Assembly: GCF_003853415.1 (NCBI RefSeq)
Contig: NZ_QTPP01000010.1
Span: 164,430-228,429, forward strand
From: Burkholderia sp. Bp9142
GTDB taxonomy: Bacteria > Pseudomonadota > Gammaproteobacteria > Burkholderiales > Burkholderiaceae
DNA: 64,000 nt
Direction: 5' to 3'
Part shown: positions 60,645 through 64,000 of the stretch, in pieces
How positions within the stretch are numbered: the first letter of the stretch is position 1
Layout: each line of letters opens with the position of its first letter
Notes under the pieces: generated by a model
Database searches by the model: none
Told to the model about the DNA's origin: nothing
The model's input: the letters and a program-made list of their open reading frames with translations, nothing else
Made by a program: the position numbers and the translations under genes

Positions 60645-61427
60645 TCATGCTCGATAGCCGCCGCCATCGCGATCGAGAAGACGCAGCAACGCAGTCCACT
60701 CCCGGTCGAGGTGAACGGTATCAAGGTACGCGTAGTCGTCGTGCTGCTTTGCCGCGTGTTCGCACACTTCCGGCGAAGGAATCGTCACTTTCTGTCCCGC
60801 CGACAACGTCGCTACCTGAATCTCGCATGCCTTGTTCAAGTAGTACATGCGCGTGAATGCTTCTGCGACCGAACGTCCCGTCGTCAGAAGTCCGTGGTTG
60901 CGCAAGATCAGGTAGTCCTTTTCCCCGATCGATTTGACAATGCGCTGGCGTTCATCGAGATCGAGCGAGATCCCCTCGTAGTCGTGGTACGCGACACGGT
61001 TGTAGAACTGCATGCTGATCTGGTTGAGCGGCAACAGCCCGCATTCCATCGCCGCGACTGCCATCCCGTACGTGGTATGAAGATGTACGACGCACTCCAC
61101 ATCGTGCCGTGCCTGATGAAGCGCGCTATGGATCGTGAAGCCGGCCGCATTGACTTCGAAACGGTCATCGCCAATCGGTTTCCCGTTCACGTCGATCTTG
61201 ACGAGCGACGATGCCGTGATCTCATCGAAGAACCAGCCGTGCGGATTGATCAGGAACTGGTCGTCCGTACCCGGCACACGCGCCGAAATATGTGTATAGA
61301 TCAGGTCCGTCAACTCGAACTTCGCCGCCAGACGATATGCTGCAGCGAGTTGCACGCGCGTGTCCCATTCCGTCTGGGCAATATTTCTCGGTTTGCGATT
61401 GATGTGCGGATCGGTAGTGGAAATCAT
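60645..61427 (-). CDS. Class II aldolase/adducin family protein
   Basis: The 260-residue protein contains the class II aldolase N-terminal block (LIYTHISARVPGTDDQFLINPHG), the metal-binding His pair in CVVHLHTTYGMAVAAMECG (residues about 110-128) and a third conserved His in LRNHGLLTTGRSVAEAF. The Glu expected in fuculose- and ribulose-phosphate aldolases is not obvious, so a decarboxylase or aldolase role is open. It forms a two-gene minus-strand unit with the HTH protein and is followed by the host-like etf genes. Confidence 0.88.
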   Translation of the reverse strand: MISTTDPHINRKPRNIAQTEWDTRVQLAAAYRLAAKFELTDLIYTHISARVPGTDDQFLINPHGWFFDEITASSLVKIDVNGKPIGDDRFEVNAAGFTIHSALHQARHDVECVVHLHTTYGMAVAAMECGLLPLNQISMQFYNRVAYHDYEGISLDLDERQRIVKSIGEKDYLILRNHGLLTTGRSVAEAFTRMYYLNKACEIQVATLSAGQKVTIPSPEVCEHAAKQHDDYAYLDTVHLDREWTALLRLLDRDGGGYRA

Positions 61428-61541
61428 GAGGAATACTCTCCATTAAGTGCGGCTATCACCGCTGACGATTTGATGCGACTGAGCAGGTGCGAATCCAGAA
61501 TCTGACACCGCCCGGATTCGCGGAAAAATTCACAAGCCGTT

Positions 61542-62498
61542 CTACAAGGCCTCAATCAACGCAGGAACCGCGTCAAACAGGTCACCCACCAGGCCGTAAT
61601 CAGCCACACTGAAGATCGGCGCCTCCGGATCCTTGTTGATTGCGACGATCACCTTCGAATCCTTCATGCCGGCCAGGTGCTGGATCGCCCCCGAGATGCC
61701 GACCGCGATGTACAGCTGCGGCGCGACGATCTTGCCGGTCTGGCCAACCTGGTAGTCGTTCGGCACGTAGCCCGCGTCGACTGCCGCGCGCGATGCGCCG
61801 AGGGCTGCCGACAGCTTGTCCGCCAGCGGCTCGAGCACCTTCGTGTAGTTTTCGCCGCTGCCCAGGCCGCGGCCGCCCGACACGATGATGTTCGCGCTGG
61901 TGAGTTCGGGGCGATCGAGCTTCGTCACCTCGCGGCTGATGAACCGCGACACGCCCGCGTCTGCCGCCGCTTCGATCTTCTCGACCGACGCGCTGCCGCC
62001 TTCCGCGGCAACCGGATCGAAACCCGTTGCGCGCACCGTGATGACCTTGATCGGATCGCTCGACTGCACCGTCGCGATCGCGTTGCCCGCGTAGATCGGA
62101 CGCTCGAACGTGTCGGCCGAATCGACCCCCGTGATGTCCGAGATCTGCGCGACGTCCAGCTTCGCGGCAATGCGCGGCGCGATGTTCTTGCCGTACGCCG
62201 TCGCCGGCGCGAGGATGTGCGAGTAGTCCTTCGCGATGTTCAGCGCGGTCGCTTCGACGTTTTCCGCGAGGCCCGCCTCGAGCTGCGGCGCGTCGGCCAG
62301 CAGCACCTTCGACACGCCTGCGATCTTTGCTGCCGCGTCCGCCGCCGCTTGCGCGTTGTGGCCCGCGACCAGCACGTGAATGTCACCGCCGACGAATTTG
62401 CCAACCTCGGCCGCCGCTGCCACCGTGTTCAGCGTCGCGGCCTTGATCGTCGAAGCGCCGCGTGCCCCGTCATGCTCGGCAATAACCAGAATCGTCAT
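61542..62498 (-). CDS. etfA: Electron transfer flavoprotein subunit alpha
   Basis: The 318-residue protein is complete EtfA. The FAD-binding C-terminal domain has [35 protein letters not shown] and [23 protein letters not shown]. With EtfB it collects electrons from acyl-CoA and other dehydrogenases. GC-rich codon use returns here to the style of the left part of the window, in contrast to the island before it. It is 16 bases after etfB. Confidence 0.97.
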   Translation of the reverse strand: MTILVIAEHDGARGASTIKAATLNTVAAAAEVGKFVGGDIHVLVAGHNAQAAADAAAKIAGVSKVLLADAPQLEAGLAENVEATALNIAKDYSHILAPATAYGKNIAPRIAAKLDVAQISDITGVDSADTFERPIYAGNAIATVQSSDPIKVITVRATGFDPVAAEGGSASVEKIEAAADAGVSRFISREVTKLDRPELTSANIIVSGGRGLGSGENYTKVLEPLADKLSAALGASRAAVDAGYVPNDYQVGQTGKIVAPQLYIAVGISGAIQHLAGMKDSKVIVAINKDPEAPIFSVADYGLVGDLFDAVPALIEAL

Positions 62499-62514
62499 TT
62501 CTTTCCGCTCCCTC

Positions 62515-63264
62515 TTACAGCACCTTGGCTTCGGTCTTCAGCTTCTCGACCAGCGTCTTCACGTCCGGCACCTTCACGCCGGCCGCGCGCTTCGGCGGCT
62601 CGGCCACCTTCAGCGTCTTCAGACGCGGCGCGACGTCCACGCTCAGATCCTCCGGCTTCACCGTTTCCAGCGGCTTCTTCTTCGCCTTCATGATGTTCGG
62701 CAGCGTCACGTAGCGCGGCTCGTTCAGGCGCAGGTCGGTCGTGACCACCGCCGGCAGCGTCAGCGACAGCGTTTCCGCGCCGCCGTCGACTTCACGTGCG
62801 ACCGTGGCACGGCCATCGGCGATCGTGACCTTCGATGCGAACGTCGCTTGCGGCAGCCCTGCCAGCGCAGCCAGCATCTGGCCCGTCTGGTTCGAATCGT
62901 CGTCGATCGCCTGCTTGCCGAGGATCACCAGCTGCGGCTGTTCCTTGTCGACCAGCGCCTTGAGGATCTTCGCGACGGCCAGCGGCTCGACACTGTCGTT
63001 CGTCTCGACGAGGATCGCGCGATCCGCGCCGATCGCCAGCGCCGTGCGCAGCGTTTCCTGCGCTTGCGCGACACCGACCGACACCGCGATCACTTCGGTC
63101 GCGACACCCGCTTCCTTCAGGCGCACGGCTTCTTCCACCGCGATTTCGTCGAACGGGTTCATCGACATCTTCACGTTCGCGATGTCGACGCCCGTGTTGT
63201 CCGACTTCACGCGGACCTTCACGTTGTAATCGACCACTCTTTTCACTGGCACCAGGATTTTCAT
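62515..63264 (-). CDS. etfB: Electron transfer flavoprotein subunit beta
   Basis: The 249-residue protein starts [19 protein letters not shown] and contains [20 protein letters not shown] and the AMP/flavin-associated region [20 protein letters not shown], the standard EtfB sequence. It is the partner of EtfA, in the usual etfB-etfA order on the minus strand. Confidence 0.97.
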   Translation of the reverse strand: MKILVPVKRVVDYNVKVRVKSDNTGVDIANVKMSMNPFDEIAVEEAVRLKEAGVATEVIAVSVGVAQAQETLRTALAIGADRAILVETNDSVEPLAVAKILKALVDKEQPQLVILGKQAIDDDSNQTGQMLAALAGLPQATFASKVTIADGRATVAREVDGGAETLSLTLPAVVTTDLRLNEPRYVTLPNIMKAKKKPLETVKPEDLSVDVAPRLKTLKVAEPPKRAAGVKVPDVKTLVEKLKTEAKVL

Positions 63265-63304
63265 TTGACTTTCCTTTCACACATCCGAATATGGCTGAGA
63301 TTGA

Positions 63305-64000
<696 letters not shown>

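Overview
The window is high-GC DNA with dense ORFs, no rRNA or tRNA genes and no insertion sequence that I can see. Gene content and protein style (a Tad/Flp pilus cluster, sulfonate/TauD sets, many LysR and GntR regulators, NCS1 and NCS2 permeases, paired etfB-etfA with an amino-acid livF) fit a Burkholderia or close relative. This is inference from recognisable families; no database search was possible.

Layout. (1) 1-9.6 kb is mixed accessory content: the end of an NCS1 permease with an Asp/Glu/hydantoin racemase-like protein and a LysR regulator, an auxin-efflux-carrier (AEC) gene remnant, a DHA2-type MFS exporter facing a LysR gene, an orphan ABC substrate-binding protein, a NinX-like protein and two glycosyltransferases. 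(2) 9.6-20.1 kb holds an apparently complete Tad/Flp pilus operon on the minus strand, in the order flp-cpaA-cpaB-cpaC-cpaD-cpaE-cpaF-tadB-tadC-tadD-tadE-tadG. Its second half is joined by 4-base stop/start overlaps, which also place the cpaF start at a GTG. (3) 20.9-31.1 kb is an organosulfur-like region: a four-gene ABC importer, two TauD-like dioxygenases, an orphan dipeptide-type binding protein, a DUF427 protein, a second SsuA-like binding protein and a glycolipid-binding-domain protein. (4) 31.2-37.3 kb has an iron-dependent alcohol dehydrogenase with a monooxygenase-like partner, a xanthine/uracil-type permease, a frameshifted Nudix gene and several small proteins, including two lipoproteins.

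(5) 37.4-61.4 kb reads differently: base composition is visibly less GC-rich and codon use more relaxed than in both flanks, and its left edge carries a broken MFS transporter gene. It looks like an acquired catabolic island. It contains a TIM-barrel sugar isomerase-like protein, a MocR regulator, a glycerate 2-kinase, an enolase-like protein with changed active-site residues, an ornithine-cyclodeaminase-family protein, and two proline-racemase-superfamily enzymes (one Cys/Cys, one Ser/Cys). A ten-gene operon encodes hydantoinase/oxoprolinase A and B, a RidA-like protein, a complete polar amino-acid ABC importer, a DadA-like FAD oxidase, the Ser/Cys racemase-family protein and a shikimate-dehydrogenase paralog. 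An SDR, a tautomerase, two FCD-type GntR regulators, an unusual HTH protein and a class II aldolase complete it. Two repeated palindromes (TGTACA/CTGTACAG near MocR-linked promoters, TGTCGACA near the GntR gene and the SDR/hyuA divergent region) suggest which regulator controls which part. My reading is that the island imports a cyclic or modified amino acid, epimerises or dehydrates it, opens a lactam-like ring, and passes a three-carbon product through glycerate 2-phosphate. The actual substrate cannot be decided from sequence.

(6) 61.5-64 kb returns to typical host composition with etfA, etfB and the start-truncated livF.
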